Shown in pieces: positions 23,549 to 23,642 of a stretch of 23,642 nucleotides of DNA (its first letter is position 1; each line of letters opens with the position of its first letter). The position numbers and the translations under genes were made by a program. The stretch is from Shewanella amazonensis SB2B. Its GTDB lineage: Bacteria; Pseudomonadota; Gammaproteobacteria; Enterobacterales; Shewanellaceae. The stretch spans positions 4,282,501-4,306,142 of the forward strand of contig NC_008700.1 of assembly GCF_000015245.1 (NCBI RefSeq), read 5' to 3'. Under the pieces are notes generated by a model. That model worked only from the letters and a program-made list of their open reading frames with translations, was not told where the DNA came from and did not search any database.

Positions 23549-23557
23549 TTATCCACA
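23549..23557 (+). promoter_or_regulatory. DnaA box R4-like (perfect)
   Basis: A perfect TTATCCACA lies about 105 bp to the right of R1 in the opposite orientation. It is followed by a TTTGAGTAA segment also seen after R4 in E. coli. Confidence 0.88.
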
Positions 23558-23621
23558 GGGTGGATCTTTGACCTTATAGGTGTTTGAGTAATGCAACGGT
23601 AGATCAGATCTAAATCATATA

Positions 23622-23630
23622 TTATCCACA
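23622..23630 (+). promoter_or_regulatory. DnaA box at the right edge (perfect)
   Basis: A second perfect TTATCCACA sits in very AT-rich sequence at the end of the window. By analogy with E. coli it may lie in the mioC promoter, which DnaA represses. Confidence 0.8.
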
Positions 23631-23642
23631 TATTATTTATTA

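Larger units (their letters stand above)
23281..23642. other. oriC, chromosomal replication origin (right end cut by window)
   Basis: This gene-free stretch next to mnmG aligns with E. coli oriC. The best segment is 23419-23440 (TATCTCTTATTAGGATCGCAC), nearly identical to the E. coli right 13-mer and its flank. It contains 15 GATC sites in 362 bp, an AT-rich unwinding region at the mnmG side, an R1-like DnaA box, an R4-like perfect box and a further perfect box at the window end. The GATC density implies Dam methylation and SeqA control. In E. coli mioC lies on the far side, and the last box here may belong to the mioC promoter; that gene is outside the window. Confidence 0.95.

Overview
The window looks like the left flank of the chromosomal replication origin of a gammaproteobacterium, most likely a Shewanella or close relative. 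The evidence is the order oriC-mnmG-rsmG-parA-parB-atpIBEFHAGDC-glmU-glmS, an origin that aligns closely with E. coli oriC, and a style of menB, ccoG and TonB-receptor neighbourhood that I associate with Shewanella. The genus is an inference from gene content, not from a marker such as rRNA.

Layout from right to left, in the direction of replication away from the origin. Positions 23267-23642 hold oriC: three AT-rich 13-mers, DnaA boxes and 15 GATC sites. Next come mnmG, rsmG and the parA-parB segregation pair. A promoter near 18750 drives the nine-gene F1Fo ATP synthase operon (atpI to atpC), which ends at a strong terminator near 11700. glmU follows as its own unit, then a Fur-box-controlled TonB-dependent siderophore receptor, then a DeoR-family regulator with glmS. 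From 21.4 kb down to 5.2 kb every gene lies on the minus strand, co-directional with the fork, and each unit is closed by a clear hairpin terminator except the rsmG-parAB unit.

The left 5 kb is the accessory part. It holds a small His-rich lipoprotein gene overlapping a DUF1996 lipoprotein gene (TAATG junction), a small DUF2061 membrane protein under a near-perfect Fur box, a menB whose active site is of the bicarbonate-independent, actinobacterial-like type, a one-TM hypothetical protein, and ccoG.

Functional themes are replication and segregation, energy conservation (ATP synthase, CcoG for cytochrome oxidase assembly, MenB for menaquinone), amino-sugar supply for the envelope (GlmS and GlmU, adjoining a DeoR-type regulator) and iron-responsive functions (two Fur boxes). 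I see no phage, insertion sequence, CRISPR array, tRNA or rRNA. The best candidates for undescribed biology are the lipoprotein/DUF1996 pair and the Fur-controlled DUF2061 gene; most of the rest is conserved core genome.
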